Positions 26,653-36,536 of a stretch of DNA of 47,740 nucleotides are shown here, piece by piece. The notes beneath the pieces were generated by a model. That model was not told the origin of the DNA, ran no database searches, and saw only the letters and a list, made by a program, of their open reading frames with translations. Source of the stretch: an uncultured Ruminococcus sp. (GTDB taxonomy: Bacteria; Bacillota; Clostridia; Oscillospirales; Acutalibacteraceae); assembly GCA_902785555.1 (NCBI GenBank), contig CACZZB010000025.1:1-47740 (forward strand), in the 5' to 3' direction. The first letter of the stretch is position 1; each line of letters opens with the position of its first letter. A program made the translations under genes and the position numbers.

Positions 26653-27644
26653 TGGCTGACCTGAAAAAACATGAATGGACTACCGAACCTGTCACCCCCG
26701 TTGACAGCCCCGAATGGCGACAGTTCCTTGCAGGTGCTGCAAAGGATACAAATAACAGACAAAGAAAAGCCGAACTTGATGCTCAGCAAACTTCAAAAAG
26801 TGTAAAACCCAAAATACCTATGACAGGCAAGGACTGGGTGAAATTCGCTGTACTCGTTATCATATCAATAGCTTTTATCGTTCCTATACTGCTCGTTCTT
26901 ATGAACAGCTTCAAATCAAGTATTTCTGTCAGCAATGAACCGTTTGCTTTCCCTAACAGTGAAACATTTGTAGGTCTTGACAACTACAACAACGGTATCG
27001 AAAAAATTGATTTCTTCCCTGCATTCTTCAGATCTATTTTTGTCACGGTATTTTCGGTAGCATTTCTTATCCTGTGTACATCTATGTGTGCATGGTTCAT
27101 CGTAAGAGTAAAGACATGGTATACCAAACTGATGTACCTGTTATTTGCTTTCTCAATGATTGTACCTTTCCAAATGGTAATGTACCCGATGTCATTCGTT
27201 GCCAATCAGCTCCATCTTGACAACATGATAGGTATAGTTGTTATATATCTCGGTTTCGGTGCAGGTCTGGCTGTATTTATGTTTGCGGGATTTATAAAAT
27301 CGGTTCCTCTTGAGATTGAAGAAGCTGCTATGATTGACGGCTGCGGTCCTATCAGAACTTTCTTCATGATAGATTTTCCGATACTTCGCCCGTCCGCTAT
27401 CACGGTTGCCATACTCAATGCCATGTGGATATGGAATGACTATCTCCTGCCTACACTCATCCTCAGCAATCAGGAAAGAACCCTGCCTATGGCTATACAG
27501 TATCTGCGTGGAGGATACGGCTCAATAGATATGGCTGCAATGATGGCTATGCTCGTACTTGCAATTATTCCTATAATTATATTCTACTTCTCATGTCAGA
27601 AATATATTATCAAAGGTGTTGTTGCAGGTGCTGTAAAAGGCTGA
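26652..27644 (+). CDS. Sugar ABC transporter permease (MalG type) with N-terminal extension
   Basis: 330 residues. The EAA loop reads EEAAMIDGCGPIRTFFMIDFP; six helices, with the Pro-rich IPILLVLMNSFKSS start of the MalG fold. The first ~60 residues are a hydrophilic extension (with EWTTEPVTPVDSPEWRQFL and Lys/Gln-rich sequence) not found in typical MalG proteins of ~275 residues. No ATPase gene accompanies the set, so a shared MsmX-type ATPase elsewhere is expected. A terminator follows at 27672. Confidence 0.93.
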   Translation: MADLKKHEWTTEPVTPVDSPEWRQFLAGAAKDTNNRQRKAELDAQQTSKSVKPKIPMTGKDWVKFAVLVIISIAFIVPILLVLMNSFKSSISVSNEPFAFPNSETFVGLDNYNNGIEKIDFFPAFFRSIFVTVFSVAFLILCTSMCAWFIVRVKTWYTKLMYLLFAFSMIVPFQMVMYPMSFVANQLHLDNMIGIVVIYLGFGAGLAVFMFAGFIKSVPLEIEEAAMIDGCGPIRTFFMIDFPILRPSAITVAILNAMWIWNDYLLPTLILSNQERTLPMAIQYLRGGYGSIDMAAMMAMLVLAIIPIIIFYFSCQKYIIKGVVAGAVKG

Positions 27645-27671
27645 TTTTCTCGGCATAAAAAAATCAATTTG

Positions 27672-27712
27672 GTCGGAAAGTGGTTTTTCCCCTCACTTTC
27701 CGACTTTATTTT
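27672..27712 (+). terminator. Terminator of the sugar ABC operon
   Basis: Perfect 11-bp stem GTCGGAAAGTG/CACTTTCCGAC (27672-27682, 27694-27704), then TTTATTTT. Confidence 0.88.
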
Positions 27713-27723
27713 AACAAAATCAC

Positions 27724-27751
27724 TTGACATTTTGACTGTAAATGGTAAAAT
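27724..27751 (+). promoter_or_regulatory. Promoter of the MarR-family gene
   Basis: TTGACA (27724-27729), 16 bp, TAAAAT (27746-27751), 45 bp before the start codon. Confidence 0.65.
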
Positions 27752-27795
27752 ATATATTATGGTTTATGTGTATTTTTATCAAACAGGAGGACAAA

Positions 27796-28242
27796 ATGGC
27801 TAATTCTGACAAAAAATCTCTGAAACTTGAAAATCAAATCTGCTTTCCGCTTTATGTGGCTTCAAGAAAAGTTATATCTCTTTATCAAACATATCTCAAA
27901 CCGCTTAATATAACTTACACTCAGTATATAGTTTTTATGGCTCTGTGGAACAATGACGGAATAACTGTAAGTGAACTCGGAAAAATGCTTTTTCTTGACA
28001 ACGGAACTCTTACACCGTTACTTAAAAAAATGGAATTTCAGGGATATCTGACAAGAACAAGAAGCATTAAAGATGAAAGGGTCGTAATAATATCCCTGAC
28101 AAAAAAGGGCTGGGATATGAAAGAAAAATGCAAGGATATACAGTCATCCGTTGAAAACTCTATCAAGCTCAATCAGGAAAATGCAGATTTTCTTTATTCA
28201 CTGCTCTATGGTGTTATTGAAAAATTTTCAGAAAACGATTGA
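27796..28242 (+). CDS. MarR-family regulator, OhrR-like with conserved N-terminal Cys
   Basis: 148 residues. LKLENQICFPLYVASRK closely matches the start of B. subtilis OhrR, where the single Cys15 senses organic peroxides; the equivalent here is Cys16. Tyr-rich YQTYLKPLNITYTQY and the winged helix MLFLDNGTLTPLLKKMEFQGYLTRTRSIKDERVVIISLT follow. ATG 27796 has CAGGAGGA upstream; the frame opens 18 codons earlier but without a ribosome site. No ohr peroxidase gene is adjacent, so the regulated gene is elsewhere or the signal differs. Confidence 0.9.
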   Translation: MANSDKKSLKLENQICFPLYVASRKVISLYQTYLKPLNITYTQYIVFMALWNNDGITVSELGKMLFLDNGTLTPLLKKMEFQGYLTRTRSIKDERVVIISLTKKGWDMKEKCKDIQSSVENSIKLNQENADFLYSLLYGVIEKFSEND

Positions 28243-28250
28243 AAAAACTA

Positions 28251-28286
28251 AAAACAGTCCGAAACTTTCTGTTACGGACTGTTTTT
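28251..28286. terminator. Bidirectional terminator, MarR gene and ntp operon
   Basis: AAAACAGTCCG (28251-28261) pairs with CGGACTGTTTT (28275-28285), T-run right and A-run left, between the convergent MarR gene and ntpD. Confidence 0.85.
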
Positions 28287-28290
28287 GTAT

Positions 28291-28953
28291 TTACTGATAT
28301 TTTTCCGAATAGCCGTGTGCCTTTTCCAAAAGCATATCTTTTACTTTCATAAGCCTTGTACGGCTGCTTCGGTCATTTTCTTCAAGCTTCATGGCTATAT
28401 ATTTTATGGTTTCCTCATATCTCGGTATCATAACGTGTTCAAGAGAGTTTACACGTCTTCTTGTACGCTCTATCTCCGCTGCCATCAGCTCACAGCTTTT
28501 CTCTGTCTCGGCTAACTTTATCAAATCGGGCAAAACATTATTCAGCTCACTTACAGCGTCATCAAGCTCAAACGACGTAAACGCAAAGCCGTATGGGAAT
28601 ATCTCTCCCTTATCGTCACTTCCGTGCACCGATTCAAACAAAGGTACATCTACGCTCATTATATTCTTTGAGCCTACTTCAACACCCGTCTGATGCTTCG
28701 AGGACATCAGCGACGATTCAAGCGATTTTTTATTCATCACCGCACTTGCATTGATAAAATGATTATTGCAGTTTTCAAGCTGTGCTTCGACCTTTTCACG
28801 AAGTTTTTTCGTTTCCTTGACAAGCTCTATAAACTGTCGCATAAGCTCATCACGCTTATCCTTGAGCATTTTATGACCACGCCTTGCTATCTGGAGCTGT
28901 TTTTTGAGCTTGGTCATCTGCATTCTTGTCGGGTTGACATTCATTATTGCCAT
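28291..28953 (-). CDS. ntpD: V-type ATPase subunit D
   Basis: 220 residues, central rotor shaft. N-terminal VNPTRMQMTKLKKQLQIARRGHKMLKDKRDEL (positions 5-36) is the family signature, and both ends are long coiled coils. GYSEKYQ ends the protein. ATG 28953 has AAGGTG upstream, 12 bases after ntpB. Last gene of the operon; unlike E. hirae, no ntpH or ntpJ follows. Confidence 0.96.
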   Translation of the reverse strand: MAIMNVNPTRMQMTKLKKQLQIARRGHKMLKDKRDELMRQFIELVKETKKLREKVEAQLENCNNHFINASAVMNKKSLESSLMSSKHQTGVEVGSKNIMSVDVPLFESVHGSDDKGEIFPYGFAFTSFELDDAVSELNNVLPDLIKLAETEKSCELMAAEIERTRRRVNSLEHVMIPRYEETIKYIAMKLEENDRSSRTRLMKVKDMLLEKAHGYSEKYQ

Positions 28954-28965
28954 ACACTCAACACC

Positions 28966-30336
28966 TTACTTTCCATAGTATTTGTCAAGCATATCATCTT
29001 TGATTCTCTTTAACTCGCTTCTCGGAAGTATATGGAGCAGTTTCCAGCCAATATCAAGAGTTTCCTCGATAGTACGATTGGCAGTATAGCCCTGAGATAC
29101 ATATTCTCTCTCGAAAGCCTCCGCAAATTCGGCATATTTCTTGTCTATATCCGTAAGTGCCGATTCACCCAATACTATCATCAGTTCCCTTGCATCCTTT
29201 CCTCTCGCATACGCTGAGAAAAGCTGATTCATTGTAGCAGCATGGTCTTCTCTTGTACGTCCCACACCTATTCCCTTATCTTTAAGACGTGACAGTGACG
29301 GCAGAACATCTATCGGAGGAGTTATGCCCTTTCTGTAAAGCTCACGGCTCAGTATTATCTGACCTTCCGTTATATATCCCGTAAGGTCGGGTATGGGGTG
29401 AGTCTTGTCATCTTCGGGCATTGTCAGAATAGGTATCATTGTGATAGAACCGTTCTTTCCCTTTTGTCTGCCTGCACGTTCATAGAGAGTTGCAAGGTTT
29501 GTATACATATATCCGGGATATCCACGTCTTCCGGGAACTTCCTTTCGTGCAGCCGAAACTTCACGGAGTGCATCGGCATAGTTCGTTATATCCGTCATTA
29601 TAACAAGAACGTGCATTCCCATATCAAACGCAAGATACTCAGCCGCTGTAAGTGCCATTCTCGGAGTCGCTATTCTTTCGATAGCCGGGTCATTTGCAAG
29701 ATTGACAAACATTACCGTTCTGTCGAGAGCACCAGTTTCACGGAATGACTTTACAAAATACTCTGATTCTTCGTATGTAATACCCATTGCCGCAAATACA
29801 ACGGCAAACTGTTCATTTTTGCCACGGACAGCTGCCTGTCTTGCTATCTGTGCGGCAAGCTGTGCATGGGGCAAACCCGAAGCGGAGAATATAGGCAGTT
29901 TCTGACCTCTTACGAGAGTATTAAGACCGTCTATTGCAGAAACGCCTGTCTGTATGAATTCCTGAGGATAGTCACGGGCTGCGGGATTCATGGGTGTACC
30001 GTTTATATCAAGTCTTTTTTCGGGTATGATAGCCGGTCCGTCATCAATTGGATTGCCAAGACCGTCAAACACTCTTGAAAGCATATCCGCTGAAACGGGC
30101 AGTTCCATTGAACGTCCTATAAATCTTACTTTTGAATGTGCAAGGTTTATACCTGCGGCTGATTCAAAAAGCTGTACAAGGGCATTTTTTCCGTCTATTT
30201 CAAGCACCTGACAGCGGCGTATATCACCGTTTGGAAGTTCTATCTCACCGAGTTCGTTATATGTTACTCCCTCAACATCACTTAACATCATAAGAGGACC
30301 TGCAACCTCTCTTATTGTACGGTATTCCTTTGGCAT
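28966..30336 (-). CDS. ntpB: V-type ATPase subunit B
   Basis: Non-catalytic nucleotide-binding-like subunit of the V1 head, 456 residues. Contains [26 protein letters not shown], in which the P-loop is replaced by SASGLPH as in all V-type B subunits, and [23 protein letters not shown]. Starts at ATG 30336 within the ntpA stop (TGATG), so it is coupled to the catalytic subunit. Confidence 0.97.
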   Translation of the reverse strand: MPKEYRTIREVAGPLMMLSDVEGVTYNELGEIELPNGDIRRCQVLEIDGKNALVQLFESAAGINLAHSKVRFIGRSMELPVSADMLSRVFDGLGNPIDDGPAIIPEKRLDINGTPMNPAARDYPQEFIQTGVSAIDGLNTLVRGQKLPIFSASGLPHAQLAAQIARQAAVRGKNEQFAVVFAAMGITYEESEYFVKSFRETGALDRTVMFVNLANDPAIERIATPRMALTAAEYLAFDMGMHVLVIMTDITNYADALREVSAARKEVPGRRGYPGYMYTNLATLYERAGRQKGKNGSITMIPILTMPEDDKTHPIPDLTGYITEGQIILSRELYRKGITPPIDVLPSLSRLKDKGIGVGRTREDHAATMNQLFSAYARGKDARELMIVLGESALTDIDKKYAEFAEAFEREYVSQGYTANRTIEETLDIGWKLLHILPRSELKRIKDDMLDKYYGK

Positions 30337-32102
30337 CAGTCCTCACTCCTTTCAAGAACATCTTTTATTTCCTGTTCAAGCATTGCACTTATGGATTCAT
30401 ATTCCCTGTCTATATTGGTTTCTTCTTCATACTTGAATCTTCCGACACGCTCACGAACCGACATACCTATCAATAAATCGGTATTTGCACCGTCTTTGAG
30501 AGCCTCAACGGACTTGTCATAGCAAAGAAGTATCGCTCTCATCATAAGTACTTGTTTTTTAAGAGATGTATAAGTATCTATCGAATCAAAAGCATTCTGA
30601 TGGAGATAGTCCTCACGGATAGAACGGGCTGTTTCGAGTTTAAGCCTGTCTGTCGGAGAAAGTGCGTCCATTCCGACAAGGTTTACAATTTCCTGCAATT
30701 CCGATTCATCCTGCAAAAGTGACATTAATCTGCCACGAAGTTTCATAAAGTCCTTTGAAGCGTTCTCCGAGAACCATTCTTCAAGCTGGTCTGTATAGAG
30801 TGAATAGCTCGTCAGCCAGTTGATGGCGGGGAAATGTCTTTTATATGCAAGGTTGGCGTCCAGTCCCCAGAATACCTTTACTATACGCAAAGTTGCCTGT
30901 GATACAGGTTCGGAAATGTCACCGCCCGGAGGTGAAACTGCACCGATAACGGACAATGCACCTTCTTTTTCATCACTTCCGTTGACGAGTACACGACCGG
31001 CTCTTTCATAGAATTGTGCAAGACGGCTGCCGAGATATGCCGGATAACCTTCTTCACCGGGCATTTCTTCAAGTCGTCCCGACATTTCACGCAGAGCCTC
31101 TGCCCAACGTGAAGTGGAATCCGCCATGAGAGCCACCGTAAAGCCCATATCACGGAAATATTCGGCTATCGTGATACCTGTATAAATAGATGCTTCACGG
31201 GCTGCAACGGGCATATCGGAAGTATTTGCAATAAGAACGGTTCTTTCCATAAGTGAGTTGCCTGTACGGGGGTCTTTCAGTTCGGGGAATTCATTGAGAA
31301 CGTCAGTCATTTCATTTCCACGTTCACCGCAGCCTATATATACGATAATATCTGCTGCCGCCCATTTTGCAAGCTGATGCTGTACGACTGTCTTGCCCGA
31401 GCCGAAAGGTCCGGGAACTGCCGCAACACCGCCCTTGGCTATCGGGAAAAGGGTATCAATAGTCCTCTGACCCGTTGTAAGAAGAATATCGGGAGATAGC
31501 TTTCTTTTATACGGTCTGCCGACACGGACAGGCCATTTTACTGCCATTTGGATATTATTTTTCTTACCGTTATCTTCGAGAACAGCGACTGTTTCATCAA
31601 TGGTGAAATCGCCCTCTTTGATATCTGCTACCTTGCCCTTTATGCCATTCGGAACGAGAATTTTATGAAGTACGGCATTTGTTTCCTTGACAGTGCCTAT
31701 AACATCGCCTGAAACAAGCTCAGCACCCTTTTTCACTGTCGGGACAAAATGCCATTTTTTATTATGGTCAAGTGACGGTACTTCAACGCCTCTTTTAAGG
31801 CTGTTTCCTGCAACCTTCATAATTTCGTTCAGGGGTCTTTGTATACCGTCATATATTGCTCCGATAAGTCCCGGACCAAGCTCGACCGAAAGCGGTGCTC
31901 CTGTTGATTCAACAATTTCACCCGGACCGAGTCCCGAAGTTTCCTCATAGACCTGTATAGAAGCCTTGTCACCGTGCATTTCGATTATCTCGCCGATAAG
32001 CCTTTCACTGCTTACCCTTACAACGTCAAACATATTTGCATTACGCATACCCTCTGCTATAACGAGAGGTCCTGCAACTTTTGTAATAATTCCGTTTGTC
32101 AA
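30336..32102 (-). CDS. ntpA: V-type ATPase catalytic subunit A
   Basis: Hydrolyses or makes ATP in the V1 head; 588 residues. Walker [18 protein letters not shown], Walker B region [35 protein letters not shown] (positions about 325-360), and the A-type insert typical of V/A ATPases. The best start is TTG 32102, with GAGGTG six bases upstream, giving [13 protein letters not shown] after the start codon. The frame opens at 32117, but that codon overlaps the ribosome site. Confidence 0.97.
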   Translation of the reverse strand: MTNGIITKVAGPLVIAEGMRNANMFDVVRVSSERLIGEIIEMHGDKASIQVYEETSGLGPGEIVESTGAPLSVELGPGLIGAIYDGIQRPLNEIMKVAGNSLKRGVEVPSLDHNKKWHFVPTVKKGAELVSGDVIGTVKETNAVLHKILVPNGIKGKVADIKEGDFTIDETVAVLEDNGKKNNIQMAVKWPVRVGRPYKRKLSPDILLTTGQRTIDTLFPIAKGGVAAVPGPFGSGKTVVQHQLAKWAAADIIVYIGCGERGNEMTDVLNEFPELKDPRTGNSLMERTVLIANTSDMPVAAREASIYTGITIAEYFRDMGFTVALMADSTSRWAEALREMSGRLEEMPGEEGYPAYLGSRLAQFYERAGRVLVNGSDEKEGALSVIGAVSPPGGDISEPVSQATLRIVKVFWGLDANLAYKRHFPAINWLTSYSLYTDQLEEWFSENASKDFMKLRGRLMSLLQDESELQEIVNLVGMDALSPTDRLKLETARSIREDYLHQNAFDSIDTYTSLKKQVLMMRAILLCYDKSVEALKDGANTDLLIGMSVRERVGRFKYEEETNIDREYESISAMLEQEIKDVLERSED

Positions 32103-32113
32103 ATATAAACACC

Positions 32114-32437
32114 TCAATTTCCAAAGAGAATATCCGAACCTACCGCCTGTTCAACGAACATTGACAGTCTTTTCTGACCGATACCTTTTTTACCGCCTGC
32201 CGATGGTATCGGTATAACTGCCGGGACAGTCCTTTCAGCGAATTTGCTTCTTTCCTTTGCCGAAAGCTCAAATAATTCCTCTGTCATATATATGATTGCA
32301 TAATCATCACTTTCTGCAATTCTCTTTAATAAATTACCCGATTCAAAAGGCTCATCACATATAAACATATCTATGCCCACCGCACCGAAGCCTTTTATGC
32401 TTTCACTGTCGCCTATTACGGCAATATTCTTAACCAT
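32114..32437 (-). CDS. ntpG: V-type ATPase subunit F (NtpG)
   Basis: 107 residues, central stalk protein. [20 protein letters not shown] at the start and a [12 protein letters not shown] core are typical. Named NtpG in E. hirae; it overlaps ntpC by eight bases. Its own ribosome site is weak, so it is probably translated by coupling. Confidence 0.93.
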   Translation of the reverse strand: MVKNIAVIGDSESIKGFGAVGIDMFICDEPFESGNLLKRIAESDDYAIIYMTEELFELSAKERSKFAERTVPAVIPIPSAGGKKGIGQKRLSMFVEQAVGSDILFGN

Positions 32438-33395
32438 AGATAATACGCAGCCTTTCTTTTATTTTATCAGCGGGAGTTTTTGTTTTTATACCGCCTGCAA
32501 TTATATTGACGAGCTTTCTCTCGTATTCACAGGCAGTGTAATATCCCAATAACGGTTCGGCACCCGAACAGGAATGTCTGCACAATTCCCTTGCAAGCTC
32601 CATTGTACCGTTGTCAACGAATTTTTCAAATTCCGACGGAGATTTTTTATATATCTCCATAGCCTTTTTACAGCCGTAAATATCTATTTTTTCAAGATAT
32701 TTTATAAGAGCTTCGCTGCCCTGAACGGCATTTTTTATGATATATTTAACTTCTATGCCGTCACATTCGCACAATGCCTGTTCAAGATAACTGTCACTGC
32801 AATTATTTTTTGCTGCCCTCAAAGCTATTTTTATATTCGAGTAAAAAACAGTTCTGTTTATATATTCTCTTATAAAAACAGACTTCGACTTTTTAGCTTC
32901 AAATAAAAGCCTCTGCATAACAGCCCTGTCTATAACAGCGTCACTCAGTCTTGCATCTTTCGTTTCAGCCAAAAGGGCATAGGCATTGTCGGCTGCATTT
33001 GCGAGCCATTCGGGAAGCTTGTCGAATCTTCTGTTTTCGACAGCTTTTATTATAATTTTTGTATCTATCGTACAGGGAGTTATAAATAAATTTTCATAAT
33101 CCCTGTCGGACATAGTGCCTTTTATAACAGTCTTTAAATTGTGTATATCATTCTGTATGAAGAACGGCTCAAACAAATCCATATCGGGAGCAATGCTTCT
33201 TATATATTTCCACATATTTTCGGTATTGCTTTCGATAAGAGAATCTATATTTTCACCGTCACCGAAAGACTTGTCCTTGAGGAATCTCACAAGTTCTTTT
33301 TCGGTCTGCATAGTCAGCATTTGGTCAATATCAGAGGATGAGAGCAATTTTTTTTCTCTTGCCCTTACAGAACCGACAGAAAATTCGTATTCCAT
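32430..33395 (-). CDS. ntpC: V-type ATPase subunit C/d
   Basis: 321 residues, all-helical cap on the membrane ring (subunit d of eukaryotes). VGSVRAREKKLLSSSDIDQM is the standard N-terminus, and the C-terminal ACEYERKLVNIIAGGIKTKTPADKIKERL is characteristic. AAGGAGGATG precedes ATG 33395. Overlaps ntpG. Confidence 0.94.
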   Translation of the reverse strand: MEYEFSVGSVRAREKKLLSSSDIDQMLTMQTEKELVRFLKDKSFGDGENIDSLIESNTENMWKYIRSIAPDMDLFEPFFIQNDIHNLKTVIKGTMSDRDYENLFITPCTIDTKIIIKAVENRRFDKLPEWLANAADNAYALLAETKDARLSDAVIDRAVMQRLLFEAKKSKSVFIREYINRTVFYSNIKIALRAAKNNCSDSYLEQALCECDGIEVKYIIKNAVQGSEALIKYLEKIDIYGCKKAMEIYKKSPSEFEKFVDNGTMELARELCRHSCSGAEPLLGYYTACEYERKLVNIIAGGIKTKTPADKIKERLRIIYG

Positions 33396-33410
33396 AAAAA
33401 TACATCCTCC

Positions 33411-33995
33411 TTATTCTTTAAAAAGCTCTTTGCTTATCAAATCTTCTATTTCCTCACGCTTTTCGGCTATTACCGAAGAAAAACTAAGATTTTCTTCGAT
33501 ATCGCCGTTTTTGAGTATAAAACCGCTTTCAATGCTTTCATCGGGAGTATCGGAAACCGTCACATTCATTCCCGATTCGGCAAGTCTTTCACGGAAATTT
33601 TTCGGAACTCTTTTTAAATCCTTTGCATTAAGATATGCTGTACCGTCTTTTATATCCGAGGTCTTGGCAAGGTTATATAAGAGTTCAAAATAAACTTTAT
33701 CGGGAAGATTTACCATGTGGTCGAGAATATGCTCAACAGCATTGTCGATTTCCTGCCTGCGTGTTTTGAGAAGCATATTTCTTTTTTCAAGCTCGCATTT
33801 GCTCTGATGTGCTTTAAGGAGCTTTGATGACTGCTCCTCCAATTTATACTGAGCATTTTTGGTAATTTCGGAAGCCTTTTTCTTGGCTGACTCTATTATT
33901 GAATTACAGGCATTTTCTGTTTCAGCATTGATTGCAGATATTTTTTCATCACATTCATGACGTATCTCAGCAATTATTTTTTCTCCGTTGCTCAT
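33411..33995 (-). CDS. ntpE: V-type ATPase subunit E
   Basis: 194 residues, peripheral stalk. The N-terminal half is a long coiled coil (GEKIIAEIRHECDEKISAI onward) and the C-terminal half a mixed globular domain. ATG 33995 has AGGTG eight bases upstream; the open frame runs 31 codons further into ntpK but without a ribosome site. Confidence 0.92.
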   Translation of the reverse strand: MSNGEKIIAEIRHECDEKISAINAETENACNSIIESAKKKASEITKNAQYKLEEQSSKLLKAHQSKCELEKRNMLLKTRRQEIDNAVEHILDHMVNLPDKVYFELLYNLAKTSDIKDGTAYLNAKDLKRVPKNFRERLAESGMNVTVSDTPDESIESGFILKNGDIEENLSFSSVIAEKREEIEDLISKELFKE

Positions 33996-34014
33996 GTCAT
34001 CAACACCTTTTTTA

Positions 34015-34488
34015 TCAGAATTTAATATTCGGGATAGAGATAACTGTAAGAAGTGAAACGATGAAAGCAAGAAGTGCATAAATTTCAACGAGAGTTATCG
34101 AAACCATAGCCTTTGAGAAGTTCTTTTCATCCTTTGCACACATACTGATACCTGCAACAGCCGCTTTGCCCTGAGCGATACCCGACACAAGACCGCCGAT
34201 ACCTACCGAAAGAGAAGCTCCGAGATAAGCAAGACCCTGCTGCCATGTAACAGTATCACCGCCGCCGAGAACACCTGCACCGATAAGCATAAGGAAAGCT
34301 ACGATAAATCCGTAAAGACCCTGTGTACCGGGGAGAAGTGTGAGCACCAGCATTTTACCGAACATTGAAGAATCCTCCGAGAGAACTCCCATAGAAGCCT
34401 GAGCAGCAGCTCCTACACCTTTTGCAGAGCCTATGCCTGCAAGAACAGTTGCTATTGCGATACCGAGAATTGTATATATCATACCCAT
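34015..34488 (-). CDS. ntpK: V-type ATPase subunit K, Na+-binding type
   Basis: Membrane rotor ring subunit, 157 residues, two fused hairpins (four helices). The Na+ ligands of E. hirae NtpK (Leu61, Thr64, Gln65, Tyr68, Gln110, Glu139) have equivalents at Leu52, Thr55, Gln56, Tyr59 (in LLPGTQGLYGF), Gln106 (GIAQGK) and Glu135 (LVEIYA). Only the second hairpin carries the carboxylate. GGAGGTAATTTT precedes ATG 34488. Sodium coupling is a strong inference. Confidence 0.96.
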   Translation of the reverse strand: MGMIYTILGIAIATVLAGIGSAKGVGAAAQASMGVLSEDSSMFGKMLVLTLLPGTQGLYGFIVAFLMLIGAGVLGGGDTVTWQQGLAYLGASLSVGIGGLVSGIAQGKAAVAGISMCAKDEKNFSKAMVSITLVEIYALLAFIVSLLTVISIPNIKF

Positions 34489-34511
34489 AATAAAATTACC
34501 TCCAAAATAAA

Positions 34512-36494
34512 TTATTCATCTGTATTTTTGATTTTAAAATTCTTAGTTTTGAGAGAGAACGGCTCAAAAGCCTTTCCGCCGCCCTCATAGAATTTGCTGA
34601 ACATTTCAACATACTGCAGACGCATTGTATGTACATACGAACCGAGAGCATTAAGACCTATCGTGATAGCATGACCTGCAAGGAATATCACTATCATAAA
34701 AATAATGCCTATCACGTTAGTGCCCATAAGTGTTGAAAGCATATTGAACACCTGAGCCATGACACCCGTTGTAAGACCGAGTGCAAGAAGTCTTGAATAG
34801 CTCAACAGGTCGCTGACATAGCTTGTAATGTCATAAAGCGAAGCCACACCGCCTATGAGTTTGCCGAAAATGCCTTTTTTGTCACGTCCCTGTGTAAGGA
34901 TAAGACCGACTGCACAGGCAATTGCTATTCCTGCACCGATATAGACAAGTATCTGACTTACAGCCATTCCTGCCGCCAATACTGCAAAGCCTATGAGCAT
35001 CAGCATCCACAATCCCGTATCAAAAAACGCTTCAGCGTATTTTTTCTTTTTCAGACATATATAGAATTTACAGCCCATTCCGACAAGTACATGAACAAGT
35101 CCGAAGCCTATCGACATTATCATTATAAATAAAGCGTCCTTCTGAGTATCAAGCATCCAGGGCATGAGCTGTTTCATAGTGATGTCATTGCCCGTGAACA
35201 GCTTATAGAATACAACGGGGGCATCACCGAATACACTGCCGAAAATAAGTCCCCAGAATATCGTTGAGATACCGCAGTATTGGAAAAGCTTCAGATTATT
35301 ACGCATAGGCTTATCGGGTTTCAATAATTTTATTCCGACAGCGGTTGCGATTACGAGTAAAAGTCCGTATCCTGCATCCGAAAACATCATTCCGAAGAAG
35401 AAGTAAAAGAAAAATGCAAGTATGGGAGTAGGGTCTATGTCATCATGCGACGGTGGAGAATACATTGTAACGATACTTTCGGCAGGCTCTGCAAATTTAT
35501 TGTTTTTGAGCTTTACGGGAGCATTTTCATCGGCATCCTCAAACTCAACAACGGCTGACGGTATCTTACTGCATAGTTTTTCCAGCTTTTTACAGTCATC
35601 TTCGGGGATATATCCGTTCAGTACGAATATATGTTCGGATTGGTCAAGCTCTGATATGACCCTGTATTTTTCTGCACGGAGCTGAAAATAGTCGAGCGTA
35701 TCACGGATATTATCGAGATATTCCGCATATTTCGCTATTTCATCACGCAATTCCTCATTTTTTGCCCTCAAATCAACACTCTTTTTGAAAAGCCTTTTTG
35801 ACTTGTCTGCCGGTATTTTCGAGGTCGGGTTAAGAGGTCTTACAAAGCCCATTCCACGCAGTGTTATATCCGCCTTATCCCTTTGTTTTTTGGGAGTATA
35901 TATGACCGCACTCGTGAGATTTGACGAAGAATAGACTGTTTCGGCTTCAAAAATAAGTTCCGGAGCTTTTTCGGCAATCGTTTCCGAAAGCGACTGTTCA
36001 TCATATTCTTTCGGGAAAGTTCCTATAAAGACCGACATTGAGCCTGTATCACCCGTATTAAGGGGAATATCAAGTTTTTTCCAGACTTCAAGCTGTGCAA
36101 GCGAAGTCCTTATCCTTGCCTGTTCGGAGATATTATCGGTTATCTGAGAATCCAGCTTCACTATCTTCTTGCAGATACCTATAATTTTACCTGCCTGTAA
36201 AGCGATATCGCCTATTTCATCGGAATCTATCTCCCTTCTGCCCTTGAATCCTGCAAGTATACTTTTCTTTTCGGGAGCGGCATTTCCGAGAATTTTAAGG
36301 CATTTTTCCATCAATTCGGCATTTTTTTCAAACTGTTTGAGCTGAGAGGAGGTATCTGTTCTTGCAAATCCCTCATCTGCACTGTCGGTATGTTTTACAT
36401 GAACGAGAGCCGAATTCTGGAGATGTTCAAGAAGTCTTTTCCTGTCTTTTTTGAGGGCAATTATCCTCACAGACTTCATTTTCATCTTTGACAA
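34512..36494 (-). CDS. ntpI: V-type ATPase subunit I/a
   Basis: About 660 residues: a cytosolic N-terminal half (to ~330) that ties the stators, then about seven to eight membrane helices forming the ion half-channels. Conserved arginines are present in LLSYSRLLALGL and in YVHTMRLQYVEMF. TTG 36494 follows GTGGTGA by seven bases; the frame is open from 36530, but the added 12 residues have no ribosome site. Confidence 0.94.
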   Translation of the reverse strand: MSKMKMKSVRIIALKKDRKRLLEHLQNSALVHVKHTDSADEGFARTDTSSQLKQFEKNAELMEKCLKILGNAAPEKKSILAGFKGRREIDSDEIGDIALQAGKIIGICKKIVKLDSQITDNISEQARIRTSLAQLEVWKKLDIPLNTGDTGSMSVFIGTFPKEYDEQSLSETIAEKAPELIFEAETVYSSSNLTSAVIYTPKKQRDKADITLRGMGFVRPLNPTSKIPADKSKRLFKKSVDLRAKNEELRDEIAKYAEYLDNIRDTLDYFQLRAEKYRVISELDQSEHIFVLNGYIPEDDCKKLEKLCSKIPSAVVEFEDADENAPVKLKNNKFAEPAESIVTMYSPPSHDDIDPTPILAFFFYFFFGMMFSDAGYGLLLVIATAVGIKLLKPDKPMRNNLKLFQYCGISTIFWGLIFGSVFGDAPVVFYKLFTGNDITMKQLMPWMLDTQKDALFIMIMSIGFGLVHVLVGMGCKFYICLKKKKYAEAFFDTGLWMLMLIGFAVLAAGMAVSQILVYIGAGIAIACAVGLILTQGRDKKGIFGKLIGGVASLYDITSYVSDLLSYSRLLALGLTTGVMAQVFNMLSTLMGTNVIGIIFMIVIFLAGHAITIGLNALGSYVHTMRLQYVEMFSKFYEGGGKAFEPFSLKTKNFKIKNTDE

Positions 36495-36536
36495 ATCATG
36501 ATCACCACACTTATTAAAAAAATTTTTCAAAAAACA

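Noticed and set aside
33115..33693. 192-codon plus-strand frame across ntpC and ntpE
   Set aside because: It is antisense to two well-identified ATPase subunits; low-complexity Ser/Phe-rich translation typical of a shadow frame.
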